From a virus: DNA of 64,000 nt. The notes under the pieces were generated by a model. That model worked only from the letters and a program-made list of their open reading frames with translations, was not told where the DNA came from and did not search any database. The position numbers and the translations under genes are program-made. The stretch spans positions 1-64,000 of the IMG/VR virus record IMGVR_UViG_3300046648_000141; one strand, given 5' to 3'. This document shows, one piece after another, positions 32,051 to 41,031 of the stretch (positions within the stretch are counted from its first letter, which is position 1; each line of letters opens with the position of its first letter).

Positions 32051-32247
32051 GCCGGATCACCATCACCGATGTTCGAGACGCCGGCCATTGCGTGCGCGGC
32101 ACGCGGGAGTGGTTCGAGCGGCACGGCTTGGATTTCCGGGCCTTCCTCAAAGATGGCATCTCCGAGGAGGACTTCCTCGCCACCGGCGACGCCATTGCCG
32201 GCGAGGTCGTGAAGAGCAAGAATCGAAGGGAGCGCCCGCGTGGGTAA
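32047..32247 (+). CDS. Small tail-region protein, 66 aa
   Basis: MSRITITDVRDAGHCVRGTR followed by EWFERHGLDFRAFLKDGISE is a compact motif that I know as a conserved unnamed protein next to the tail tip gene in alphaproteobacterial phages. It overlaps both neighbours. It probably helps to assemble the tip. Confidence 0.7.
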   Translation: MSRITITDVRDAGHCVRGTREWFERHGLDFRAFLKDGISEEDFLATGDAIAGEVVKSKNRRERPRG

Positions 32248-35200
32248 AAAATCAAAGCCCAAGATTGAGGTGACGCTCTACTACATGTCGGAGCACTTCG
32301 GCATCTGCCACGGGCCGCTTGATTTCATCTCCGAGATCAAGGTTTCTGAAAAGGTTGCCTGGACCGGCACGAAGTCCACACAGGGCGACATCACTATCAA
32401 TGAACCGGAGCTGTTCGGCGGCGCCAAGAAAGAGGGCGGCGTCCAGGGCTCGGTGCATTTCCTGCCGGGCAACTATACGCAGACCATCCCGGAAACGATC
32501 GCGGCAAAGCATGGGCGCACGACGGCGACGATGCCGGCCTATCGCGGCATCGCCTCGGCGTTCTTCTATAACGGGCCGGGCGGGAGTGGGTTTTACTGGT
32601 CCGCCAACTCGCCCTACCTCCCGCCCGTCTGGATCAAGGCCGCGCGGGCGTCCGTGGCGCTGAGCGAGGAATACGCTCGCATCTGGCGCGGCGCGGAGCG
32701 CTCCACCCGGACGATCTCCAACATCAATGTCGGCTTCACGGACACCGGCCGGAAGCTGTGGGACGTCGCCGGCTCCTATCTGGTGCACGCATCAACCGAC
32801 CACACGCAGGTGATAATCGAAGACCTCCGCACGGGCTCGGTGCGCGCCACGATCAATCTCGGCTACACGCCGGTCTGGGTTTACATCAGCGAATCCGCAA
32901 GTCAGGTCCTGGTCCTCGCGATCGACGGCACGATGCACGCCTACAACATGTTCGGCAGTGAAGTCACCTCGGTCGATACCCCGGACCCCACGCTCAGCGG
33001 GGCTGATGCAACCGCCAGCCTAACAATGGCGCCAACCGAGATTGTCGTTGACGGCGCCACCTATCTGTTCTGGATGCGCTTCAATGACGTCGTCTGTTGC
33101 ACATACTCGGGCGGCGGCTGGGGCCTTAACTGGTATGGGCATCCGTGGGGTACGTTCGGAGTCGTCGGCGGCGTCATCGCCGCATCACCTGACCACCTGG
33201 TTATTCGCATGCCGTTCGGCGGCTGCTACTACGTGTTGTGGTCGCCTATCGCGCTCGACACCGTCTTTACCAATATCGATTTCCTGGGGCTCCTCGGTTG
33301 GCACGTCACGTCGTCTGACCCGATTCAGAGCGTTTCATATGTGCCGGACACCGGTACGTGGTTTTTCACAATCGGCGGCGGATTTGACGCCACTCTCAAT
33401 TCCGATTGTACTGCCGTCGTTGCACAAGGCGTTACCGGCGTATCGTTTGGTACCGACACATCGCTTGCTCAGCCGGTTAAATCCCGTCGCATCCTGGACG
33501 GCTCAACCGCTGCCGCGTTTATCTCCTCGGCCGACGCCTATTTCGTTGACGTCACATCAGGCGACGTGATCGACAGCATCGCCTTTTCCGAGTTCGGTAT
33601 AGCTAACGCGATTACGCTGGACGCAGGCTGGTCCGAGGAAGAGCGCGCCTTTGTCCTCAAAACCCCCACCGCCGCCTATGTGCTCTTTCTGCCGACCAAC
33701 GCCTTTGACAGTAACCCGGCGCACATCATCTTTGATAGCCTTACGAACACCGACTGGGGCATGGGTTCGCCCACGACCGCCATTGACGTCGATAGCTTTC
33801 ACAGCGCGGCAGCGGTGCTTTACGGCGAGCAGTTCGGTCTATCGATGATCTGGACGAAGCAATCCACCATCGAAAGCTTCATCGGCGAGGTTCTGGATCA
33901 CATCGAGGCGGTACTGTTCGTCAACCCGGCAACCGGTCTGCTGACCCTCAAGCTGATCCGCAATGATTACGACCCGGACGATCTGCCGATCTTCACGCCT
34001 GACAATTGCGTCGTGACCAGCTTCGGCCGGAAGCTGTGGGGTGAAACGATCAATGAGATCGTCGTCACCTTCACCAACCCGGCGAATGAGGAGGACCAGA
34101 CGGTTATCGCCCAGGACCTCGCCAACATCGAGGCCCAGGGCGGCATCGTTTCCGATGGCCGCAATTACTACGGGGTGCGGGTCCGGTCGCTTGCCGCCGC
34201 CCTCGCCCAGCGTGACCTCCGGGCCGCCGCGACGCCGCTCGCCTCCTGTGACATCGACGCCAACCGTGAAGCGTGGGATTTGCTTCCCGGCGGGGTGCTG
34301 AAAATCCATTCCCCGGACGACGGCGTGGACAGCATCATCATGCGGGTTGGGCGAGTCGACTACGGCAAACCGGGTGAAGCCAGGGTCCGCGCCTCCCTCG
34401 TTGAAGACATCTTTTCGCTGCCGCTGGCCGACTACACCATCCCGCCGGACAGCGAATGGGAACCGGTGTCGGAAGAGCCGGCGCCGGCCGCTTCCACGCT
34501 CGTCTTCACCCTCCCCTATTATGTAATGATCAATGAGGTTGACGCCATCGTCCTGCTGACCGGGATTGAATATCCGGAGACCTTCGCCGGAGTGCTTGCC
34601 GCCCAGACCGGTCAAGACACGGCGGAGTTCGAGCTTTATGAAGCGGACGGCGATGACATCGGGACCAAGACCATCGTCAGCCGTGACGTGCTTGCGGCGG
34701 ACATTCCGGCAGAGGTGGAAACGACGCTGCCGACCTTCCCTGACCGGACGCAAGGCGACGCGCCGACGGTCGGCGGCATGATCCTGATCGAAGGCGCGGA
34801 TGATACCGAAACCGAGCTTTGCCTGATTACCGCCGGGAGCACGACCACGGGCTGGACGATCACACGCGGCGTGCTTGATACCGTCCCGCGCGCATGGCCG
34901 GCCGGCACGCCGGTCTGGTTCATCGATGAGAACCTTGAGAACACCGACGACACCATCCGATCGGAAGCGGAGACGGTCGATTACAAGGTGCTGACGCGGA
35001 CTTCGCTCGGCCTGCTGGATTTCGGCGCCGCGCCGACCGTCTCCGCCACGCTTTCGGCCCGCCCGCATCTGCCGTCGCGGCCGGCTGACGTCAAGGTCGA
35101 TGGCGATGACGGCTTCTCCGGCGCCGCAGTAGATGAGCGCGGCGTCGATCCCATCCCGGTCACATGGGCAAATCGAAACCGGCTGACCGAAGACACGGTT

Positions 35201-35476
35201 TTGCTCGCCTGGGATGCCGGCGACGTGACCGCCGAGGACGGCCAGACCACTCGCATTGACATCCTCGATGCGTCTGGAACAGTGCTGACAACGCATGATG
35301 ATTTGCCCGGCACCAGCTTCGACGTTCCCGCTGCATCGTTCTCCGGAGTAGCGACCGGCAGGATCAAGGTCAGTGCCAAGCGCGATGATCTGATCTCCCT
35401 ACAAGGGTACGAAATCGCGGTGATGATCGACTCCGGCTACGGCGATGGCTACGGCTACAATTATGGAGGGGCCTGA
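32240..35476 (+). CDS. Tail tip / host-specificity protein (GTA gp15-like), 1078 aa
   Basis: GTG start. The N-terminal 110 residues (KIEVTLYYMSEHFGICHGPL; VHFLPGNYTQTIPETIAAKH) match rhizobial phage tail tip proteins. The middle (about 160-560) is a beta-rich repeat region. The C-terminal half has tip-protein text (TIESFIGEVLDHIEAVLFVN; RDLRAAATPLASCDID) and fibronectin-like strands near the end. This central tip fibre contacts the host. Confidence 0.85.
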   Translation: MGKKSKPKIEVTLYYMSEHFGICHGPLDFISEIKVSEKVAWTGTKSTQGDITINEPELFGGAKKEGGVQGSVHFLPGNYTQTIPETIAAKHGRTTATMPAYRGIASAFFYNGPGGSGFYWSANSPYLPPVWIKAARASVALSEEYARIWRGAERSTRTISNINVGFTDTGRKLWDVAGSYLVHASTDHTQVIIEDLRTGSVRATINLGYTPVWVYISESASQVLVLAIDGTMHAYNMFGSEVTSVDTPDPTLSGADATASLTMAPTEIVVDGATYLFWMRFNDVVCCTYSGGGWGLNWYGHPWGTFGVVGGVIAASPDHLVIRMPFGGCYYVLWSPIALDTVFTNIDFLGLLGWHVTSSDPIQSVSYVPDTGTWFFTIGGGFDATLNSDCTAVVAQGVTGVSFGTDTSLAQPVKSRRILDGSTAAAFISSADAYFVDVTSGDVIDSIAFSEFGIANAITLDAGWSEEERAFVLKTPTAAYVLFLPTNAFDSNPAHIIFDSLTNTDWGMGSPTTAIDVDSFHSAAAVLYGEQFGLSMIWTKQSTIESFIGEVLDHIEAVLFVNPATGLLTLKLIRNDYDPDDLPIFTPDNCVVTSFGRKLWGETINEIVVTFTNPANEEDQTVIAQDLANIEAQGGIVSDGRNYYGVRVRSLAAALAQRDLRAAATPLASCDIDANREAWDLLPGGVLKIHSPDDGVDSIIMRVGRVDYGKPGEARVRASLVEDIFSLPLADYTIPPDSEWEPVSEEPAPAASTLVFTLPYYVMINEVDAIVLLTGIEYPETFAGVLAAQTGQDTAEFELYEADGDDIGTKTIVSRDVLAADIPAEVETTLPTFPDRTQGDAPTVGGMILIEGADDTETELCLITAGSTTTGWTITRGVLDTVPRAWPAGTPVWFIDENLENTDDTIRSEAETVDYKVLTRTSLGLLDFGAAPTVSATLSARPHLPSRPADVKVDGDDGFSGAAVDERGVDPIPVTWANRNRLTEDTVLLAWDAGDVTAEDGQTTRIDILDASGTVLTTHDDLPGTSFDVPAASFSGVATGRIKVSAKRDDLISLQGYEIAVMIDSGYGDGYGYNYGGA

Positions 35477-36294
35477 TGGCTCAGAGAACACTTCCCGGCA
35501 TTGGCCTCACCGGCTTCTGGCCGCTAGGATACGACGGCTGGAATACCGAGAATGACGTCAATCTCCGGCTCCTCTCCGCGCTTGTCCAGGCGCGGGCGAT
35601 CAGCCGCACCACGGCGCTCCCCGGCTCCCCAACTGACGGTGACATTTACATCGTCCCGGACGGCGCCGGCAGTCACCCGAATGAGATTGCTATCCGTGAT
35701 AACGGCGCCTGGGTCTACGTGGTGCCCGAGGAAGGCTTCAGGTTCTACGTCGATGACGACAATGAAAACATCCAGTTCGACGGCACGAATTGGATAGGAT
35801 TTGCCGCCGGCCTTTCTGACGCGCCGAGTGACGGCACGATTTACGGGCGAAAGGACGCGGCCTGGGAAGCGGTGCCGAGCGGTCTCTCCGATGCTCCCAG
35901 CGATGGCACGATCTATGGGCGGAAAGACGCCGCTTGGGAGGCTGTGCCGGGCATCACCAGAATAGCCCTTTCGTTTTTCGCGGGCGGGACGCTCCTCGCC
36001 AACGAGGTGCTTTATCGCTATCAGGCGACGGAAGGTTTCACCATTCCCGCCGGAATGACCGGCTCGCTTGGATCGTCCGGCACGGCGGCGACCGCCACAC
36101 CGGCGCTATCGATCAAGAAAAACGGCGCTTCGGTTGGCACGGCCACGTGGTCAGCAGCGGGCACCACGGCCACGCTGGCGATGGCATCGCCTACGGCTAT
36201 GGTTGCGGGCGATATCCTGACCGTCGTCGCGCCCGCTTCGCCCGACGCCACCCTCGCCGATGTGTCCCTTACCATGCTCGGAGATTTGACATGA
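35476..36294 (+). CDS. DUF2793 tail fibre protein, 272 aa
   Basis: LPGIGLTGFWPLGYDGWNTE, then GSPTDGDIYIVPDGAGSHPN and FDGTNWIGFA, is the DUF2793 type of fibre head. Two exact copies of GLSDAPSDGTIYGRKDAAWE followed by AVP lie at 115-160. The end is a beta-rich, alanine/threonine-rich domain. Probable side or tip fibre involved in receptor contact. Confidence 0.8.
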   Translation: MAQRTLPGIGLTGFWPLGYDGWNTENDVNLRLLSALVQARAISRTTALPGSPTDGDIYIVPDGAGSHPNEIAIRDNGAWVYVVPEEGFRFYVDDDNENIQFDGTNWIGFAAGLSDAPSDGTIYGRKDAAWEAVPSGLSDAPSDGTIYGRKDAAWEAVPGITRIALSFFAGGTLLANEVLYRYQATEGFTIPAGMTGSLGSSGTAATATPALSIKKNGASVGTATWSAAGTTATLAMASPTAMVAGDILTVVAPASPDATLADVSLTMLGDLT

Positions 36295-37280
36295 GTATCC
36301 TTGCCGCCGCCACGTCCCGCGCCGACTTCTACACGGTGGGAACGGCTGCCGCCATCACGACGGCGGCCAAGATCGCGCCTTATGCCAAAGAGGGCGTTAC
36401 CGTTTCGGATTTGTCAAGTTACGCGCGCCTTCTGTTTCCAGCCTTGGCCGAGGGCTGGATTCGGTTTCATGTAAACGTCAATGTCGCCATGTCAGCCAGC
36501 GTTACCGGGCAAATGTTCCGCCTCAAGAGCGGCGAAGCCGGTCAAGCATTGTTCCAGTTGGACTTCGACGGGACCGCAGGGAATGCCCTCGAATACTGGA
36601 ACGGCAGCGCGTTTGTCGAACTCGCCGGAGAGACGGTCACTTTCAGCGTCGCTCGCTTTAAGATCGATATCCAGTTCAAGATGGACGATTCGGCGGGGTA
36701 CGTGCGTGTTTATGTGAACGACACCCTTATTCACGAGATGACGGGTGACACGATATTTACGGCAGCAACGACGCTGGACACTATCGAGCTTTCATCCCCT
36801 TGCGTCGTCGGTCTTGGCAGCGGGCAATATGATTTTTCGGGGCTCATCATCGCCGACGAAGACACCCGATCAATGGTGTTCCATCAGGGGCAGGCGACGG
36901 CCAACGGAGCGGACACGGCTTGGACAGGCGTATATACCGACGTCACGAAGCTTGATCGAAACGACAACACGTTCATCGAGTCCGGCACGGCGGCTCAACT
37001 TGAAACATACGTCATGGATGACGTGCATACCGATCTCGCGGCTTACGTCCCGCGCGCAGTGGTTCTCTCCACCCGCACCCGGCGCGGCGCAACCGGCCCG
37101 CAGAATATGCAGGGCGTCGTCCGCCAGAGCGGCAGCGATTTCACCACCTCGAACATCTCCGGGATCAACACGGCTTACGGAACACGACAGGCGGTGATGG
37201 GCACCAACCCGGCGACCAGCGCGGCGTGGACGATAGCCGAAATCAACGCGGCTGAGTTCGGGGTTAAATCGATCGCATGA
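36291..37280 (+). CDS. Fibre protein with lectin-like (LamG-type) fold, 329 aa
   Basis: The start at MSILAAATSR overlaps the DUF2793 stop by ATGA. ARLLFPALAEGWIRFHVNVN, then LFQLDFDGTAGNALEYWNGS and FKIDIQFKMDDSAGYVRVYV, reads as a concanavalin-like jelly roll that binds sugar. The C-terminal part (MDDVHTDLAAYVPRAVVLST) is conserved-looking in fibres of this kind. Receptor binding is likely. Confidence 0.75.
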   Translation: MSILAAATSRADFYTVGTAAAITTAAKIAPYAKEGVTVSDLSSYARLLFPALAEGWIRFHVNVNVAMSASVTGQMFRLKSGEAGQALFQLDFDGTAGNALEYWNGSAFVELAGETVTFSVARFKIDIQFKMDDSAGYVRVYVNDTLIHEMTGDTIFTAATTLDTIELSSPCVVGLGSGQYDFSGLIIADEDTRSMVFHQGQATANGADTAWTGVYTDVTKLDRNDNTFIESGTAAQLETYVMDDVHTDLAAYVPRAVVLSTRTRRGATGPQNMQGVVRQSGSDFTTSNISGINTAYGTRQAVMGTNPATSAAWTIAEINAAEFGVKSIA

Positions 37281-38206
37281 CCTCTCCATCGCCTTTCACG
37301 TTTGTAGGCCTCAGCAGCGCGGCAGAGGTCGCAAGCGGCAACCTGACACTGGTCACGACCGGCGTCACGATCCAGACCGGCGATCTGGTCGTTGCCTGCA
37401 TCGCCGCTCGCGGCAACGCGGCATTCTCGGCTCCAGATGCCAACTGGACGCTTGTTGAGCAGCAAAGCAGCGGCAACACCGATCTGACCGCCGCTACGGC
37501 CATCGCTTCCGGCGCGATGTTCGTCTGCCAATCATGGCCTGCCAGCGCCCCAAGCCTAGTCTTTACCCGAACCGCTGGCGATGTCGGGCGCGGCGTGCTG
37601 ATGGTCTATCGCGGGCAGAAGGCTTCCGGCTCGCTGAACGTGCATAGTTCGAATACGCCCGGAGCGGCTACCACCACGCCGACGACCACGTCGATCTCCA
37701 CGACGACCGAGGAAGAACTGATCGTCGCTATGGTCGCGGGCGCAGACAATGTGTCTATAGGACCATTCGTCGCGACGGACCCGTCCGTAGCAACCGGGGC
37801 GGTCACGACGGATGATCTCGGGTGGGAACAGCAGTGGCTTTTGCGACATGCCAGCAATACCACTACCGGGGCCGACACTTCCCTCGGTGTAGCCGACGCC
37901 ACAAAAACAGCCACGGGTGCTACCGGTGCGGTCCAGTGCACTATGTCGGTTGCGTCCCGGCACGTGATGATCGCGGCGTCGTTCAAGAGTTCAGCCCAAG
38001 ACCGCAGCACCGAGCAAGTCTCGAAGGCGTCCCGGTATGACGTGATGAAGCCGAATGACGGCGCGGTCAGCGTGACCAAGCTGTCGCGCTATGACGTCCT
38101 CATGGCTGTCGGCGTGGTGTCCACTACCAAATTCTCCCGCTACGACATCCTCGTTCCGGGCGAGAGCACGGTCAAACGGCGCGTCCAGAACGTCAACTAT
38201 CTCTAA
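37277..38206 (+). CDS. Fibre-like protein, 309 aa
   Basis: Beta-rich throughout (LTLVTTGVTIQTGDLVVACI; ILVMV-type strands around 140). It ends with three related motifs KASRYDVM, KLSRYDVL and KFSRYDIL, each 16 to 18 residues apart. Short repeated ends like these are seen in fibre tips that hold a trimer together. It overlaps its neighbour by ATGA. Confidence 0.7.
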   Translation: MTSPSPFTFVGLSSAAEVASGNLTLVTTGVTIQTGDLVVACIAARGNAAFSAPDANWTLVEQQSSGNTDLTAATAIASGAMFVCQSWPASAPSLVFTRTAGDVGRGVLMVYRGQKASGSLNVHSSNTPGAATTTPTTTSISTTTEEELIVAMVAGADNVSIGPFVATDPSVATGAVTTDDLGWEQQWLLRHASNTTTGADTSLGVADATKTATGATGAVQCTMSVASRHVMIAASFKSSAQDRSTEQVSKASRYDVMKPNDGAVSVTKLSRYDVLMAVGVVSTTKFSRYDILVPGESTVKRRVQNVNYL

Positions 38207-38232
38207 TCCCCGAACATCAGGAGCGCCGGACG

Positions 38233-39093
38233 ATGGCGGCCAAGAATTTTGATGACTGCCTCGCGAGGGTGCTTGTCCACGAGGGCGGCTATGTCGATGA
38301 CCCCAGGGACCCCGGCGGGGCGACAAATCAGGGCATCACCCAGCGGACTTATGACGCCTACCGGCGGAGCAAGAGGCAGTCCACCCGCGCCGTGCGGTTG
38401 ATGACGCCGCCGGAGCGCAATGAGATTTACCGGCGGCAATACTGGGACGCGGTGCAGGGCGACACGTTGCCGGACGGACTCGATTCCGTTCTGTTTGACG
38501 GCGCCGTGCATAGCGGCCCGAAGCAGTCGATCAAATGGCTACAGCGAGCGCTCGGCAACTCCTACCACGGGACGATTGATGGAGTGATCGGCCTCGCCAC
38601 CTTCGCGGCGCTGGAGTCGACCACGAACTATTCCCAGCTTATCGATCGGATTTGCGATCGGCGGCTGGCCTTTCTCCGGACACTCGACGGCTGGGCGCAC
38701 TTCGGCAAAGGCTGGAAGCGGCGCGTTGACAATGTCCGGGCGGTCGCCAAGGCCGACGTTCTGGATATCAAGAATCCGTCCACGGTCCTTGCCGTCCCGT
38801 TGCCCGGCGGCGAGGCAAAGGCGAGGATCGAGGACGCGCGCCGGGCACCATCGAAAGCGCCCGGAGATGCGGCAACCGGCGGCGGGCTCGGCGGCCTCGG
38901 GATTGCCGGCGTCCTACAAGGGCTTCAAGAGCAACTGACACCATACAGCATCGCCGGCGGCTGGATTGGAAAGCTCGTGATTATCCTGGCCGTCAGCGGC
39001 GCGCTATTCACCATCGGCGGCATCGCCTACCGCTGGTATGCGAAGCGGCAGCAAGCCAAGATCGCCGACGCGCTCGACGCGGTGCCGGCATGA
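38233..39093 (+). CDS. Endolysin, glycoside hydrolase 108 family, with C-terminal membrane helix
   Basis: LVHEGGYVDDPRDPGGATNQ (catalytic E17 in the EGGY motif) followed by GITQRTYDAY and the PG_binding_3-like DSVLFDGAVHSGPKQSIKWL marks a GH108 lysozyme of about 180 residues. A linker and a transmembrane helix (about 243-265, LVIILAVSGALFTIGGIAYR) follow, then a basic tail. The membrane anchor at the C-terminus is unusual for an endolysin and would hold it at the membrane until lysis. Confidence 0.88.
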   Translation: MAAKNFDDCLARVLVHEGGYVDDPRDPGGATNQGITQRTYDAYRRSKRQSTRAVRLMTPPERNEIYRRQYWDAVQGDTLPDGLDSVLFDGAVHSGPKQSIKWLQRALGNSYHGTIDGVIGLATFAALESTTNYSQLIDRICDRRLAFLRTLDGWAHFGKGWKRRVDNVRAVAKADVLDIKNPSTVLAVPLPGGEAKARIEDARRAPSKAPGDAATGGGLGGLGIAGVLQGLQEQLTPYSIAGGWIGKLVIILAVSGALFTIGGIAYRWYAKRQQAKIADALDAVPA

Positions 39094-39356
39094 TCGCCTA
39101 CCTTGCAAGTCCGATCGGCAAGATTGCCGCCGCCATCATCGTCGCCGCCGTGCTTGTCGGCGCCGGCTACATCAAGGGCCGGGAAGACGGCAAGCTCCGG
39201 CAAATGAAGGACACAGTCGAGGCGGTTCAAAATCGCGGGGTGATCAACAATGAAGTTAGCAAACTTCCTGATTATAGCTTGTGCATCCGTCTTGGCGGCC
39301 TGCCAGACGACTGCGCTCAATTGCGCGGGATGGACGCCACCCCCCAAGGCAAATAA
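39090..39356 (+). CDS. Inner-membrane spanin (Rz-like), 88 aa
   Basis: A short N-terminal membrane helix (about 9-27, IGKIAAAIIVAAVLVGAGYI) is followed by a periplasmic charged helix. It lies straight after the endolysin, and an outer-membrane lipoprotein frame begins inside it (39250), the classic Rz/Rz1 layout. Together they fuse the two membranes in the last step of lysis. Confidence 0.82.
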   Translation: MIAYLASPIGKIAAAIIVAAVLVGAGYIKGREDGKLRQMKDTVEAVQNRGVINNEVSKLPDYSLCIRLGGLPDDCAQLRGMDATPQGK

Positions 39357-39447
39357 CCCGGTGCGGCTGGTGCAGGAGGAACAAGGTCTTTCCCGCTGGA
39401 TCATCGCAACCGATCAGTTCGGAAAGAAACAAGGTTGCTGGAAATAG
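39250..39447 (+). CDS. Outer-membrane spanin lipoprotein (Rz1-like), 65 aa
   Basis: MKLANFLIIACASVLAAC is a lipoprotein signal with lipobox LAAC (C18). The mature part is about 48 residues long, with two prolines in a row and more (WTPPPKANNP). It begins inside the Rz-like gene in another frame and runs past its end, as overlapping Rz1 genes do. Confidence 0.82.
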   Translation: MKLANFLIIACASVLAACQTTALNCAGWTPPPKANNPVRLVQEEQGLSRWIIATDQFGKKQGCWK

Positions 39448-39458
39448 GAGAAATTCCG

Positions 39459-39662
39459 ATGCCGCTTTTGCAGATGCTTTTGGTGATCTTGGTCATCTCG
39501 CTTGTCGCCGCCCTTGTTGCCGGCGTGCTTGTCTTCCTGATCCGGAGCGCGCCCTTCCTGCCTGAACCTTATAAGGCGTGGGCAGTATGGGCGGTCATCG
39601 CGATCGTCGCGCTGGTCGCGCTGATCAAGATTTTGCCGGCAGTGGGAGTGCCCACCTATTGA
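39459..39662 (+). CDS. Holin-like membrane protein, 67 aa
   Basis: Starts at MPLLQMLLVILVI with AGGAG upstream. It has two transmembrane helices (about 3-28 and 40-62) joined by a short loop with a proline pair (FLPEPYKAW). Size, topology and place beside the endolysin suit a small holin that makes the membrane hole. Other nearby membrane proteins could also fill that role. Confidence 0.65.
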   Translation: MPLLQMLLVILVISLVAALVAGVLVFLIRSAPFLPEPYKAWAVWAVIAIVALVALIKILPAVGVPTY

Positions 39663-40126
39663 ACGTGCGCGCCGCTCTTGCCATTGGGTGGCGCTGGTTT
39701 GCCCACGCATCCGGCGTCATCCTCATCGCCGGGGCAATCTCCTTCGGCGTCCTGCATCTCTTCTCGATCAATGGCCCCGTCGTTACCGTGACCGAGGGGC
39801 CGGGCTACATTTCCAGCGTCGTGCCCTACCGAGGGGTCCTGACCTACAAGATTTCGACCGAGCGCCACGCCTCCTGTCCCGGCCGGGTGATCGTCAGTTT
39901 TACCTTCCAGGGCGGGGGTCCGCCGGTTACCGTGCTCTTGAGCCGGCCGATCCTTTCCACCGAGATCAAGCAGACTGACGACGCCACTATTTATTTTCAA
40001 CTGCCGGAGAACGTTTACCCCGGCCGCTGGTTATTCCGGTCAGTTGTGGACAGCACATGTCCGACCTATTCGCGCCAGGATGTAACCGCACAATTCCCGT
40101 TCGAGGTGACCCACAATGTGGACTGA
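39659..40126 (+). CDS. Membrane-anchored protein of lysis region, 155 aa
   Basis: TTG start overlapping the previous stop by TTGA (GTG at 39665 is possible). One N-terminal helix (about 10-32, WFAHASGVILIAGAISFGVL) is followed by a beta-rich domain with two cysteines (C63, C139) that could form a disulfide outside the membrane. The fold looks immunoglobulin-like, but no family is recognised. Confidence 0.7.
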   Translation: MNVRAALAIGWRWFAHASGVILIAGAISFGVLHLFSINGPVVTVTEGPGYISSVVPYRGVLTYKISTERHASCPGRVIVSFTFQGGGPPVTVLLSRPILSTEIKQTDDATIYFQLPENVYPGRWLFRSVVDSTCPTYSRQDVTAQFPFEVTHNVD

Positions 40127-40490
40127 CATCCTCAATTTCTTCGGCGCCGAACGCTATTCCCAGCACTCCATCTGCCTGACCAATGATCCGGTCATGATCT
40201 TCCTCTATGTGCTGTCTGATCTTTCCACCTTCGCGTCTTATTTCGCGATCGGCCTTTCACTGATTATCATAGCGCGCGTTCCGCCCATCCGCGTGAGGCC
40301 AACGATGCGGCTCTTGTTCGGGTCTTTCATCTTCCTATGCGGTCTTTCCCATCTCACAAGCGTAATTACCCTCTTCACCGGCGTCTATCGTCTCGACATC
40401 CTTGTCAGAGCCGCGATGGCCGCCGTCTCGGTCATGACCGCAATCGCCGTTGTAAACGACTATTTCCGTCAACAGCCGAAGAGCACGTGA
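40116..40490 (+). CDS. Ethylene-receptor-like three-helix membrane protein, 124 aa
   Basis: Three transmembrane helices (about 27-53, 63-88, 93-113). The residues that bind copper and ethylene in plant ETR1 have counterparts at the same spacing: D35, Y42, I45, I72, C75 and H79 here match D25, Y32, I35, I62, C65 and H69 there, with D to C 40 residues apart in both. P36 of ETR1 is G46 here. No kinase or GAF part follows. A small metal- or ligand-binding sensor is suggested by homology; its job in a phage lysis region is unknown. Confidence 0.75.
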   Translation: MWTDILNFFGAERYSQHSICLTNDPVMIFLYVLSDLSTFASYFAIGLSLIIIARVPPIRVRPTMRLLFGSFIFLCGLSHLTSVITLFTGVYRLDILVRAAMAAVSVMTAIAVVNDYFRQQPKST

Positions 40491-40491
40491 G

Positions 40492-40695
40492 ATGGATGCG
40501 GAGGCGTTCTTGACCGTCACGGCAACATTCCTCATCGCCATCAGTTGCGGCGTCATCACGTATCGGGTTTCCATCCGGCAAGCGAAACAGGAGATCGACG
40601 CGGCCTTCCAGCAGCACATTGAGCGGATGCACCACGAGCATCGCCAGTTCGTTGAAGAGGTTGCGGAGACGGTCGAGCAAGAACCGAAGGACTGA
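40492..40695 (+). CDS. Small membrane protein with coiled tail, 67 aa
   Basis: A membrane helix at residues 5-24 (AFLTVTATFLIAISCGVITY) is followed by a charged helical tail (RQAKQEIDAAFQQHIERMHH). It lies one base after the previous stop. It may modulate holin or endolysin; role unknown. Confidence 0.65.
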   Translation: MDAEAFLTVTATFLIAISCGVITYRVSIRQAKQEIDAAFQQHIERMHHEHRQFVEEVAETVEQEPKD

Positions 40696-40698
40696 GAT

Positions 40699-41025
40699 GT
40701 GGACCTCGCACCTTTTCTCACGTTCGGCGGAGCCGTCCTGACGGCTGTGTTCACGGTCATCGGTACTATCTATGTCGCCCGCTCCCGGACGAAGACCGAT
40801 CTTGGCGCTTCCATCACCAGCGGCTTCCGGGAATTGACCGATCAGCTCCAGGAGGAGCGCAGCCAGTTGAGCGAGATCATCAAGCGGCAGCGGGAGGAGT
40901 TGGCGGACGTCGAAAAGGTGACGGACAGGCAAGAGCACACAATTCGGCGAATGCGCCGCCGTGTGGCCCTCCTGGAAAACAAACTGGCAAAGGCCGGGCT
41001 AGATATACCGCCCGGCGATCAATAG
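40699..41025 (+). CDS. Membrane-anchored coiled-coil protein, 108 aa
   Basis: GTG start. One helix (5-26, PFLTFGGAVLTAVFTVIGTI) is followed by a long coiled coil (ELTDQLQEERSQLSEIIKRQ; VALLENKLAKAGL). It is the last gene of the late operon. The layout is like an antiholin or spanin-like partner, but it carries no clear signature. Confidence 0.65.
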   Translation: MDLAPFLTFGGAVLTAVFTVIGTIYVARSRTKTDLGASITSGFRELTDQLQEERSQLSEIIKRQREELADVEKVTDRQEHTIRRMRRRVALLENKLAKAGLDIPPGDQ

Positions 41026-41031
41026 CGTTCC

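Noticed and set aside
33839-35296. Open frame of 485 codons on the minus strand, antisense to the tip protein gene
   Set aside because: The plus strand here has a clear tail tip protein. The antisense frame is low-complexity and arginine/glycine-rich, as expected from the mirror of a G+C-rich gene, and has no ribosome site.
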